Assembly (NCBI RefSeq): GCF_014648655.1
Contig: NZ_BMRN01000013.1
Location: 124,001-188,000 of the forward strand
Direction: 5' to 3'
DNA: 64,000 nt
DNA from: Streptomyces atratus
GTDB taxonomy: Bacteria; Actinomycetota; Actinomycetes; Streptomycetales; Streptomycetaceae
Positions 17,499-24,715 of the stretch are shown piece after piece. The notes below the pieces were generated by a model. The model was not told the DNA's origin. It saw only the letters and a list, made by a program, of their open reading frames with translations, and did not search any database. The translations under genes were made by a program, and so were the position numbers. Each line of letters begins with the position of its first letter. The stretch's first letter is position 1.

Positions 17499-18335
17499 GT
17501 GTTCACACGCAGCTCGCCGTCCGCCGCTCCATCCCGGTCCCGTAAGTCCCGCTCCCGCCGTGCGGGACGGTTCGCCGCCGTCGCCCTGGCCGCGACGGCC
17601 TGCGTCACGGCGATGTCCGGCAGCGCCAACGCCATCGTCAACGGGCAGGAGGCCACGCAGCGTTACCCGTTCATGGCCACGCTTCCGCAGTGGGCCGGCG
17701 ACGTGCACGCCCAGTGCGGCGCGTCACTGATCAACTCGCGCTGGCTGGTGACGGCGGCGCACTGCGTCAACCCGAAGGCGCTGGACGGCATCGTCCGCAT
17801 CGGCTCCAACGACCGCGAGTCCGGCGGCACCGTGCGCCACATCAAGCGGACCGTCGTCCATCCCGCCTACGACGTCGAGTCCGAGCCCAGCACGAACGAC
17901 ATCGCGCTCGTCGAGCTGGACCGCCCGGTCTCGGAGCAGCCCATCCGCATCGCCAAGAAGGTGGGCGCTCCCGGCACCCCGACGCGCCTGCTCGGCTTCG
18001 GCACCGTCCTGGACACCCACAACCTCCCCGACGCGGTGTTCCCGGACAAGCTCAAGCAGCTGGACACCCGCATCGGCGCCGTGAACGAGTGCTCGCCCGG
18101 CCGCGCCGACAAGACCCGGATCTGCACGATCAGCAAGACGCCGGGCGCCATGGCCTGCTTCGGCGACTCCGGCGGCCCGCAGATACAGCGCGGCCGGGAC
18201 GGACGCTGGGAACTGGTCGGCGCCACGTCGGGCGACGGCGACACCGACCCGACCTGCGGCACCGGCCCCGGCATGTACACCAACGTTCCCGCGTACTCCA
18301 AGTGGATCGACAAGACCATCCACGCGCACCGCTGA
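17499..18335 (+). CDS. Secreted trypsin-like serine protease (S1 family)
   Basis: 278-residue secreted S1 protease. From GTG 17499 (GAAGGA 8 nt upstream) there is a Ser/Arg-rich n-region, a hydrophobic core (FAAVALAATACVTAMSGSANA) and mature-type N-terminus IVNGQEATQRYPFMATL. The triad is His in LVTAAHC, Asp in NDIALVEL and Ser in CFGDSGGPQ. The residue before the active-site loop region (MACFGDSGG) and the Thr/Gly sequence after it leave primary specificity unclear. It is flanked by two GlxA paralogues, divergent from one and followed by the other, and may act with the GH101 and PL8 enzymes on glycoproteins. Confidence 0.94.
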   Translation: MFTRSSPSAAPSRSRKSRSRRAGRFAAVALAATACVTAMSGSANAIVNGQEATQRYPFMATLPQWAGDVHAQCGASLINSRWLVTAAHCVNPKALDGIVRIGSNDRESGGTVRHIKRTVVHPAYDVESEPSTNDIALVELDRPVSEQPIRIAKKVGAPGTPTRLLGFGTVLDTHNLPDAVFPDKLKQLDTRIGAVNECSPGRADKTRICTISKTPGAMACFGDSGGPQIQRGRDGRWELVGATSGDGDTDPTCGTGPGMYTNVPAYSKWIDKTIHAHR

Positions 18336-18341
18336 CGCGAC

Positions 18342-18385
18342 ACGTACCCGGGCGGGCGGACCGTCCGCGGCCCACCCGGGTACGT
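18342..18385 (+). terminator. Hairpin after the trypsin-like gene
   Basis: Perfect 11-bp stem (18342-18352 with 18375-18385, ACGTACCCGGG and complement). A smaller hairpin GCGGACCGTCCGC lies inside its loop, directly after the protease stop. Confidence 0.75.
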
Positions 18386-18419
18386 CCGAGTACACCCTGA
18401 CCACCGCAGCTCCCCCGTC

Positions 18420-18444
18420 CCCCTCCCCTCCCCTCCCCTCCCCG
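18420..18444 (+). repeat. Short CCCTC tandem repeat
   Basis: About four to five copies of a 5-bp unit (CCCTC) upstream of the second GlxA promoter. It is a polypyrimidine tract where copy number could slip; no coding role is visible. Confidence 0.6.
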
Positions 18445-18450
18445 CCCCTA

Positions 18451-18470
18451 CTCTCGGATAGATTCTGAAT
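18451..18470 (+). promoter_or_regulatory. Probable leaderless promoter of the second GlxA gene
   Basis: CTCGGATAGATTCTGAAT immediately precedes ATG 18471. TAGATT (18459-18464) sits 6 nt from the start codon. Seventeen of 21 positions through the ATG match the promoter of the paralogue at 17340. Confidence 0.6.
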
Positions 18471-19445
18471 ATGTCCGTGATCGCCGTTCTTGTGCCCGAC
18501 AGGCTCCCCGGACACCAGCTGACCACCCCCGGGCTGGTCTTCGGGACGGCGACGACCGGCCACCCCGGCGCCGACTACGAGGTACGGCTCTGCGCCGCCC
18601 CCGGCCTCACCGCCACGGGCGCACCCGCCCCGCTCCGGATCTCCGTCCCGTGGGGGCTCGACGGCCTCGCCGACGCGGACGTCGTCCTGATCCCCGGCCA
18701 GGACGCCGACGGCCCCCGCGACGAGCCCGCGCCCGAGGTGCTCGCGGCGCTGCGGGCCGCGGCCGCACGCGGCTGCCGCATCGGCGCGATCGGCACGGGG
18801 GTCTTCACCCTCGCGGCCACCGGACTCCTCGACGCCCGCCGCGCCACGACCGGCTGGCGCCACACCGAGGAGCTGGCCCGCCGCCACCCCCGTATCGAGG
18901 TCGATCCGGTCGGCACGGTCGTGACGGACGGCCGGTTCCTCACCTCGGCCGGGATCTTCGGCGGCCTGGACGTCTGCCTGCGTCTGCTGGCCCAGGACCA
19001 CGGCGAGCGGGTGGCCGGTGAGACCTCCCGGGAACTCCTCACCCCGCTCCTGTCGCACGGCGACCGCGTCCAGGAGACCATCGACCGTGAACTCACCGAG
19101 AGCGCGGGCATCGAACCGACGCTGCGCTGGCTTGAGGCCCGCCTGCACCTCCCCCTGACCCCGGCGGACATGGCCGCGCACGCGGGGATCAGTCTCAGCA
19201 GCCTCAACCGTCGCTTCCAGGCCCAGACCGGCGCCACCCCGCCCCAGTACCTGCTGCGGCGGAGACTGGAGCGGGCCCGCGAACTGCTGGAGGACACCGA
19301 CGAGGGCGTGGAGCGGGTGGCGGCCCGGTGCGGCTTCACCTCTCCGGCCAGCCTGCGCCACCACTTCGCCCGGCTGACGGGCACCACACCACGCGCCTAC
19401 CGGACCCGCGCGCGAGGCGGGCCGGATCGGGGCGGACAGTGGTGA
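18471..19445 (+). CDS. GlxA-family transcriptional regulator, second paralogue
   Basis: 324-residue paralogue of the regulator at 16270, with the same two-domain layout. The N-terminal DJ-1/PfpI domain shows MSVIAVLVPDRLPGHQL, ISVPWGLDGLADADVVLIPG and GCRIGAIGTGVFTLAATGLLDARR. The C-terminal AraC HTH pair shows LTPADMAAHAGISLSSLNRRF and VERVAARCGFTSPASLRHHF. The nucleophile-elbow Cys is again missing (GAIGTGVF). It lacks the acidic/Ala linker of the first copy. The gene has no Shine-Dalgarno and is likely leaderless. A local duplication with the protease gene between the two copies seems likely. Confidence 0.92.
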   Translation: MSVIAVLVPDRLPGHQLTTPGLVFGTATTGHPGADYEVRLCAAPGLTATGAPAPLRISVPWGLDGLADADVVLIPGQDADGPRDEPAPEVLAALRAAAARGCRIGAIGTGVFTLAATGLLDARRATTGWRHTEELARRHPRIEVDPVGTVVTDGRFLTSAGIFGGLDVCLRLLAQDHGERVAGETSRELLTPLLSHGDRVQETIDRELTESAGIEPTLRWLEARLHLPLTPADMAAHAGISLSSLNRRFQAQTGATPPQYLLRRRLERARELLEDTDEGVERVAARCGFTSPASLRHHFARLTGTTPRAYRTRARGGPDRGGQW

Positions 19446-19632
19446 ACAGGCCTTGAGCAGGCCGGGATTGCTCCTTCGACCACGGGCGTGTGCAGGAACA
19501 GTGGAAAAGTTCCCCGAAGCCGGCCCTCACCCGGAAGCCCTCCACGTAGCCTGCTACCGAATGACGAGCACGCGGTGGGGGCGGTGCACGTCCGCTGCCG
19601 CGGCTCACCGACGGATGACATCAGGGGGCAGC

Positions 19633-20100
19633 ATGCTCAAGCTGGACGCTCCGGGTAATTCTTTCCAATCCGTGATCTCCAACCACGACTATCCGGATGC
19701 GGAAGCCGAGTGGAACGGGACCGGGCCGGGGTGGAGCTGGATGTGGGTCCCTTACCCCTTCAACTCACAGCGCGTGCAAGGGCAGTTCACCCGTCACGTC
19801 TTCAAGCGCAACCAGACGTCACGTGATGATCTCCGGGCTTTCATCGGCGAGAACCTCGCCGAGAACGATCGACGCTGGTCCAAAGCGGCCGCTGCCGCCC
19901 TTCGTGGTGTCACTGCTCAGGAGTTCGTTCTGATCTGCTCGAACGTCTGGGCATTCGCCTTGTTCGAGGTCAACTCAGGCTCGACCGCGAAATCCGGTAC
20001 CGCGTTCTACAACCGGTGGGTCGGAAGGGTGAACGCCGATCCGGAGGCCCCGTACATGCTGATGGCCGCGGAGAAGCCGGTCGTCATGGCGATGGGCTGA
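19633..20100 (+). CDS. Hypothetical protein
   Basis: 155-residue protein of no family I recognise. ATG 19633 follows AGGGGG at good spacing; the frame remains open upstream to 19453 but that part reads like leader. The protein begins MLKLDAPGNSFQSVISNHDYPDA. It has a Trp-rich stretch (GPGWSWMWVPYPF), then a helical charged middle (SRDDLRAFIGENLAENDRRWSKAAAAALRG) and a soluble C-terminus with FYNRWVGRVNADPEAPYML. There is no signal peptide or TM span. It stands alone on the plus strand and ends before a hairpin. Confidence 0.65.
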   Translation: MLKLDAPGNSFQSVISNHDYPDAEAEWNGTGPGWSWMWVPYPFNSQRVQGQFTRHVFKRNQTSRDDLRAFIGENLAENDRRWSKAAAAALRGVTAQEFVLICSNVWAFALFEVNSGSTAKSGTAFYNRWVGRVNADPEAPYMLMAAEKPVVMAMG

Positions 20101-20122
20101 CCACGGTTTCGCCTCACCGGCC

Positions 20123-20164
20123 GAGCGCCTGCCGGACCGGCTCGACGCCGACCGGCAGGCGCTC
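20123..20164. terminator. Bidirectional hairpin between hypothetical gene and MBL gene
   Basis: 13-bp perfect stem (20123-20135 with 20152-20164) and 16-nt loop between converging genes. Confidence 0.75.
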
Positions 20165-20187
20165 TGTCGATGGGTATCCGCGATACG

Positions 20188-21060
20188 TCACCAGCGGACG
20201 GCCGTGAAGTCGATCGGCTGAGGCCGCAGAAGCGCCGTACGTTCCGTAAGGGCGTGCAGCCGCCGGGACATCTCCTCGGCGTCCCGGCGCTGCCGGTCAC
20301 CGTGGCCGGGCAGCACCCACTCGAACCGCAGATGCCCCGCCGTCCGCGCCAGGGAGGCGGCCAACTCCTCGACGGAGTACCAGGTCACGCTCTCCGCGAC
20401 TTCGAGATCACCTGTCGTACGCGACCAGTAGAAGCTGTCGCCGCTGAAGCAGTACCGGTCGTCCGCGAGGTAGAGCACGCTGCCCCGGGTGTGGCCGGGC
20501 AGCGGATGGGCGGTGACACCCTCGCCGATCTCCACCGGGTCGAGCCCCCGGATCACCTGGTCCGCGTCCGGCGCCGCGTCGAGGTCCCCTTCGTGGATCC
20601 ACAGCCGGGCACCGAAGTGGTCGGCGTAACGGCGCCCGTGCGCGACATGGTCGCGGTGGGTGAGCAGCACATCGGTGACGGGCCCCGTGGCCGCCACGTA
20701 CCGCTCGGCCAGTGCGGGGCTCCAGCGCGGGGTGTCGATCATCATGACCGTGCCGGACGGGCGCCGCAGCAGATAGGAGTTGGCGCCGGCGGTCTGCCGG
20801 GAGTTGTGCCCGCAGACCAGCACGCCGTCGTCCAGCGCCATCGGGAACGGGTCGAGCGCCGGGTCCGGCTGCCCGGAAGCCGGGCGGATCGAGCGGGTGT
20901 GGCAGGCGAAGACGGCGGCGTGTAAGCGCCGGGTCTCCGCCTCGTCGCTCGGCTGCCGCAGGATCCGCGACGTCCCTTCTTCCTCTCCGATCAGCTCGGG
21001 TGCGAACTGTCGGGCAACGTCGCAGTTGGTGCAGCGGTCGTCCACGTACCAGTCGGCCAT
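20188..21060 (-). CDS. MBL-fold hydrolase with N-terminal CxxC ferredoxin-like segment
   Basis: 290-residue protein. The N-terminus (DDRCTNCDVARQFAPELI) resembles a short ferredoxin-type segment with only two cysteines. A metallo-beta-lactamase fold follows: NSYLLRRPSGTVMMIDTPRW, the metal loop LLTHRDHVAHGRRYADHFG, then LPGHTRGSVLYL, FSGDSFYW and VLPGHGDR. The metal motif is THRDHxxHG rather than HxHxDH, so metal binding may differ from glyoxalase II. ATG 21060 has AAGGAG 8 nt upstream; the longer open frame to 21429 is not supported. It is monocistronic between hairpin and ATPase gene. Substrate unknown. Confidence 0.82.
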   Translation of the reverse strand: MADWYVDDRCTNCDVARQFAPELIGEEEGTSRILRQPSDEAETRRLHAAVFACHTRSIRPASGQPDPALDPFPMALDDGVLVCGHNSRQTAGANSYLLRRPSGTVMMIDTPRWSPALAERYVAATGPVTDVLLTHRDHVAHGRRYADHFGARLWIHEGDLDAAPDADQVIRGLDPVEIGEGVTAHPLPGHTRGSVLYLADDRYCFSGDSFYWSRTTGDLEVAESVTWYSVEELAASLARTAGHLRFEWVLPGHGDRQRRDAEEMSRRLHALTERTALLRPQPIDFTAVRW

Positions 21061-21178
21061 GGCAGGGCTCCTTCCACTTCCACGGGATGCGACCCCGTCG
21101 AGGGCCGCCGTTCCAGGGATAGCCCACGCGCGGCCGGAACCGGTAGACCCCGCCGATCTACTATCTCGCCCCCCGGGG

Positions 21179-21622
21179 CTATCTCGTCGACATGCCGCGC
21201 CCCACCCCCGCCGACACCTCGAACTCGCACCACACCACCTTGCCGGGGTTCCGCTCCCCCACCCCCCACTTGTCGGCGAGTGCCGCCACCAGCAGCAGCC
21301 CACGACCCCCTTCTTCGCCGGAGTCCGCCCAGGAATCGGCGGGCCGGACCTCCCCGTCACCGCTGTCGTGAACTTCGACGCGCAGGGTGCCGTCGGCCGG
21401 CTCCATGTAGAGGTGGAGCCGGAAACCACGACCGGGCGGGACGCCGTGCAGCACGGCGTTGGTGACGAGTTCGCTCACACAGAGCAACACATCGTCGGCG
21501 CGGGCCTCGCACGCCCAGTCGACGAGAGTCTCGCGCACGAACTGCCGTACGAGCGGGACGGATCGGCGTTCCCGGCGATGGAACACCTCGCGGAAGTAGG
21601 GGAGTTGAGTTGTCTCGTTCAC
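21179..21622 (-). CDS. RsbW-like ATP-binding regulatory protein (HATPase_c)
   Basis: 147-residue single-domain GHKL ATPase of the anti-sigma-factor kinase type, common beside XRE/DUF397 genes in Streptomyces. Seen: VRQFVRETL, N-box DDVLLCVSELVTNAVLHGVP, G1-like DSGDGEVRP and G2-like GGRGLLLVAALADKWG. It is divergent from the XRE regulator at 21734. The start is uncertain: GTG 21622 gives VNETTQLPYFREVF. Other GTG codons upstream, up to 21676, keep the frame open. Whether it phosphorylates an anti-anti-sigma factor is not shown by sequence. Confidence 0.85.
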   Translation of the reverse strand: MNETTQLPYFREVFHRRERRSVPLVRQFVRETLVDWACEARADDVLLCVSELVTNAVLHGVPPGRGFRLHLYMEPADGTLRVEVHDSGDGEVRPADSWADSGEEGGRGLLLVAALADKWGVGERNPGKVVWCEFEVSAGVGRGMSTR

Positions 21623-21667
21623 GCTTCCAACGTCACACAAAGTCACTACCGTTGGGCAGCGCGTCGG

Positions 21668-21690
21668 GTCGTACAACGGAGATGTACGAC
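21668..21690. promoter_or_regulatory. Inverted repeat GTCGTACA-N7-TGTACGAC between ATPase and XRE genes
   Basis: Perfect 8-bp arms (21668-21675 and 21683-21690) with a 7-bp spacer, 44 bp upstream of the XRE start. Its place in a divergent promoter suggests an operator, perhaps autoregulatory for the XRE protein. Confidence 0.55.
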
Positions 21691-21733
21691 GTCTGACGGG
21701 TCATCCGGGGTTCGTGACGGGGAGAGGCAGTTC

Positions 21734-22558
21734 ATGCAACCGGCAAAGAAGAAGAGCAAGCGGATCACGTCATGGCACCTGATCGGCGCCCAGCTGGCGA
21801 TGTTCCGCAAGGCGGCCCGAATGACGCAGGCGGCCCTGGCCGAGCGGTGCTCCGTGGGCGAGGACACGATCGCGTCGATCGAGCAGGGCCGTAGAGCGCT
21901 GCAGTGGGACTTCGCGGTCCTGCTGGACGAACTGCTGGACACAAAGGGGGCGTTGCAGGTCGCGGTGTCGAAGGTGCCGCAGAAGGAGCGATTCTCGGCG
22001 TTCGTACAGGACTTCGTGGACTACGAGCAGGAAGCGGTGACGCTGCTCTCGTACCAGAACCAGGTAGTACCGGGCCTGCTCCAGACCGAGGAATACATCC
22101 GGTTCGTCTTCTCCTGCCTCTACCCGCCCCTGGAGGTGGACGAGCAGGAGGAGTGGGTGGCAGACCGACTCGATCGACAGAAGCTGCTCAGCCGTAAACC
22201 CCGCCCCATGCTTCACTTCCTGCTGGAGGAGAGCATTCTGCGCAGCCAGATCGGCGACCCGGCCGTGCTGCGGGAGCAGATCCGACATCTGCGCCAGTGC
22301 ATGGAACTCCCGTTCCTGGGGCTCCAGATCATGCCGATGAAACTCCCGAAGCATGCCGGACTGGCGGGGCCGATGGTGCTGCTGGAGACCCCCGATCACG
22401 ACCACCTCGTCTACGTGGAGGGGCAGCTGACCAGCTACCTGCACGAGGATCCAGATGACGTCAGTGTGCTCCAGCAGAAATATGGGATGCTGCGTTCGCA
22501 GGCGCTTTCCGTCGAGGCGAGCGCACGCCTACTGGACGACCTGCTTGGAGAGACATGA
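21734..22558 (+). CDS. XRE-family HTH regulator with DUF5753 C-terminal domain
   Basis: 274-residue regulator of the WhiJ-like type. The N-terminal XRE helix-turn-helix is at residues 15-70 (LIGAQLAMFRKAARMTQAAL, CSVGEDTIASIEQGRR). The rest is the DUF5753 sensor-like domain with LLSYQNQVVPGLLQTEEYIR and LQIMPMKLPKHAGLAGPMVLLE. ATG 21734 follows GGAGAGG. The stop overlaps the DUF397 gene by 4 bp (ATGA), the classical pairing in Streptomyces. The longer open frame back to 20780 runs through other genes and is ignored. Confidence 0.93.
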   Translation: MQPAKKKSKRITSWHLIGAQLAMFRKAARMTQAALAERCSVGEDTIASIEQGRRALQWDFAVLLDELLDTKGALQVAVSKVPQKERFSAFVQDFVDYEQEAVTLLSYQNQVVPGLLQTEEYIRFVFSCLYPPLEVDEQEEWVADRLDRQKLLSRKPRPMLHFLLEESILRSQIGDPAVLREQIRHLRQCMELPFLGLQIMPMKLPKHAGLAGPMVLLETPDHDHLVYVEGQLTSYLHEDPDDVSVLQQKYGMLRSQALSVEASARLLDDLLGET

Positions 22559-22803
22559 CCCACGCACGTATCACCGCCCTCGCCTGGTTCAAGTCCAGCT
22601 ACAGCAGCGACCAGGGCGGCGACTGCCTCGAAGTCGCCTACGACTGGCGCAAGTCCAGCTACAGCGGCAGCCAGGGCGGCGACTGCGTCGAGGTAGCCAC
22701 TCACCCCGCCGCCGTGCACATCCGCGACTCCAAGGTCACCGACGGCCCCGTCCTCACCGTTCCCCCCGCCGCTTGGACCGCCTTCCTCGAAGCCACGGTC
22801 TGA
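22555..22803 (+). CDS. DUF397 protein with an internal duplication
   Basis: 82-residue DUF397 protein, the partner of the XRE regulator. The family has one WxKSSYSxxxGxxCVEVA motif. Here it occurs twice in tandem (FKSSYSSDQGGDCLEVA near residues 12-28 and RKSSYSGSQGGDCVEVA near residues 32-48). The DNA of the two copies is also nearly identical. The C-terminal half (VHIRDSKVTDGPVLTVPPAAWTAFL) is normal. ATGA overlap with the XRE gene means coupled translation. Confidence 0.93.
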   Translation: MTHARITALAWFKSSYSSDQGGDCLEVAYDWRKSSYSGSQGGDCVEVATHPAAVHIRDSKVTDGPVLTVPPAAWTAFLEATV

Positions 22804-22827
22804 GACACACCAACGCCGCCCCGCCCT

Positions 22828-24480
22828 TCAGAGCGGCTCCAGGCACAGGACCATGTCTCCGACCTCCGCCTCGTGGTCATCACTCTCGGACCACCCCTTC
22901 GCGGACTCGGAGCACTTCACGGGCGGGTCGCGGTACAGCACCTTCGAGTAGTACTTGTCTTCACTGCTGTCGCTCAGGAACGCGCGCAGCTCCATGAAGA
23001 CGCACGGCTGCGTGAACCAGTCCGCGTTCCTGTTGCCCTCGGGGTACTCCTGGGCGACGCAGTCCCCTTCGCGCGCCGCGTCGATGCCCCCCATGAAGAG
23101 CGAGCTCTGCGCGCCGACCAGCCCGACGACGAGGGTCACGGCGAGAGCGCAGCCGAGGCCCAGCAGAGCGAGCCGATCAGTACGTATCCGGCGTACGCGC
23201 GGCACCTTCGCTCCCGGGGTGCCGATCCCTGCGACGACGGAACCGATACGGGCCGACGTGCCGTTGTTGCGGTAGACGGCCAGGAGTGTGCCGTTGGCCG
23301 GCGAGGTGATCACGGTGTCGCCCCGGACCGACGAGACATCGATCAGCGGCTCGTCCACGGCGACGTCGTCACCCACCTGCTTGTGCCAGCGGACGATCCT
23401 CGCTCTCCGCGCTCCGGCCGTCTTCCCCGGAAGCCAGGGCAGGGCCACGGGTGTGTACCCCAGCGCGGTCTTCTGCCCGGTCGCCCGGACCTGCTGGACG
23501 ATCCGGACCGGGGCCGGGGGCTCCTCTGGGGACATCGGCAGGCGCATCGGCGGGGGCGGGACCGACCGAGCGGTCAGCGCCTTGGTCCGCGCCGTCCGCT
23601 CCTTGATCAGCTCGGTGACACCGTCCGGGAGCCGGAGCCCGTCCGGTCCGGCGAGTGCGGCGCACCGGCCGAGGAATTCGGTGATGCCAGGCCGTTCGTC
23701 GGGCGCCTTGGCGAGCCCCGCCGCGACCAGCGGGGCGAGGTCCGCCGGGATACGTGACAGGTCGGGCTCGTCGTGAACGACGCGGTAGATCACGGCTTCG
23801 GTGGGGCCGTCCCCGAAAGGCCCCTTGCCGGTGGCGGCGTAGGCCAGTACGGCGGCGAGACAGAAGACGTCGCTCGCCGGCCCGGCCTCCTGGCCCCGGA
23901 TCTGCTCGGGCGACATGTAGGCGGGGGTGCCGATCGCGCCGGTCCGGGTGAGCTGGGAGGTGGCGTCGAGGGCCCGTGCAATGCCGAAGTCGATGACACG
24001 GGGACCGTCGTCGGCGAGGATCACGTTTCCGGGCTTGAGGTCACGGTGTACCACTCCGCACTCGTGGATGGCCTTCAGCCCTTCGGCGAGGCCCGCCCCG
24101 AGTGCCGCGAGCGCCTCGCTGGAGAAGGGTCCGCATTCGACGACCGCCTCCCGCAGGGACGGGCCGGGGATGTAGGACGTGACCAGCCACGGCGGCACGG
24201 CCTCGGTGTCCGCGTCCACCACCTGCGCGGTGTAGAAACCGCCGACGCGCCGGGCGGCCTCCACCTCCCGCTTAAAACGCAGCCGGAACTGCACGTCCTC
24301 CGCGAGTTCCTGCCGCACCACCTTCACCGCGACGGTCCGCCCTCCGGGAGAACGCCCGAGGAACACCTCACCCATTCCTCCGGCGCCCAACCGCGCGAGC
24401 AACCGGTACGGACCGACCTCCCGGGGGTCCGCAGGCAACAGCTCTCTCATCCGCTGGTCACTCCCCCGTAGGCCCGGCAT
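22828..24480 (-). CDS. Serine/threonine protein kinase with lipoyl-like domain, one TM and extracellular tail
   Basis: 550-residue Hanks-type kinase. The kinase domain (about residues 23-275) has LGAGGMGEVF, Lys53 in VAVKVV, Asp147 in HRDLKPGN, the DFG Asp164 and GTPAYMSPEQI. After a Pro-rich linker, residues 358-420 look like a biotinyl/lipoyl domain (VRWHKQVGDDVAVDEPLIDV, SPANGTLLAVYRNNG, IGSVVAGIG). The DK of the lipoylation loop is replaced (SSVRGDTV), so it is unlikely to be modified. One TM helix (LALLGLGCALAVTLVVGLVG) follows, then about 90 extracellular residues with four Cys. ATG 24480 has GGAGGTG 8 nt upstream; ATG 24450 is an alternative. It converges on the DUF397 gene with a 24-bp gap. 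Confidence 0.9.
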   Translation of the reverse strand: MPGLRGSDQRMRELLPADPREVGPYRLLARLGAGGMGEVFLGRSPGGRTVAVKVVRQELAEDVQFRLRFKREVEAARRVGGFYTAQVVDADTEAVPPWLVTSYIPGPSLREAVVECGPFSSEALAALGAGLAEGLKAIHECGVVHRDLKPGNVILADDGPRVIDFGIARALDATSQLTRTGAIGTPAYMSPEQIRGQEAGPASDVFCLAAVLAYAATGKGPFGDGPTEAVIYRVVHDEPDLSRIPADLAPLVAAGLAKAPDERPGITEFLGRCAALAGPDGLRLPDGVTELIKERTARTKALTARSVPPPPMRLPMSPEEPPAPVRIVQQVRATGQKTALGYTPVALPWLPGKTAGARRARIVRWHKQVGDDVAVDEPLIDVSSVRGDTVITSPANGTLLAVYRNNGTSARIGSVVAGIGTPGAKVPRVRRIRTDRLALLGLGCALAVTLVVGLVGAQSSLFMGGIDAAREGDCVAQEYPEGNRNADWFTQPCVFMELRAFLSDSSEDKYYSKVLYRDPPVKCSESAKGWSESDDHEAEVGDMVLCLEPL

Positions 24481-24579
24481 GCAATGGACACCTCCCAGAT
24501 GCTCGCAGGTCTCGGGCGGGTTCGGAACTGATCTCCAACATCGCTTCCACAGATGCGAGTTGTGAAGGATTCAGATTCT

Positions 24580-24593
24580 TGAAAGCGCTCTCA
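24580..24593 (+). promoter_or_regulatory. LacI-family-like operator TGAAAGCGCTCTCA
   Basis: 14-bp near-palindrome centred on GCGC, with 6 of 7 arm pairs matching, about 125 bp upstream of the broken GH64 gene. The form resembles operators of LacI-type sugar repressors such as CebR (TGGGAGCGCTCCCA, known). This fits control of a glucanase gene. Confidence 0.5.
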
Positions 24594-24715
24594 GTCATAA
24601 GTCTCGACGCCTGATGCGACCCTCACGAGAGTGGAGCGCACCGCGGACGCCCCGCCGCCTTCACCCCCGCACGATCGCCCCGTCCGTGGCCCGCACACAC
24701 CCCGGGAGTCCTCTC

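Noticed and set aside
24614..24715. Longer N-terminus of the GH64 fragment from ATG 24614
   Set aside because: The signal peptide and Shine-Dalgarno fit GTG 24716; the extension is Arg/Pro-rich leader sequence.
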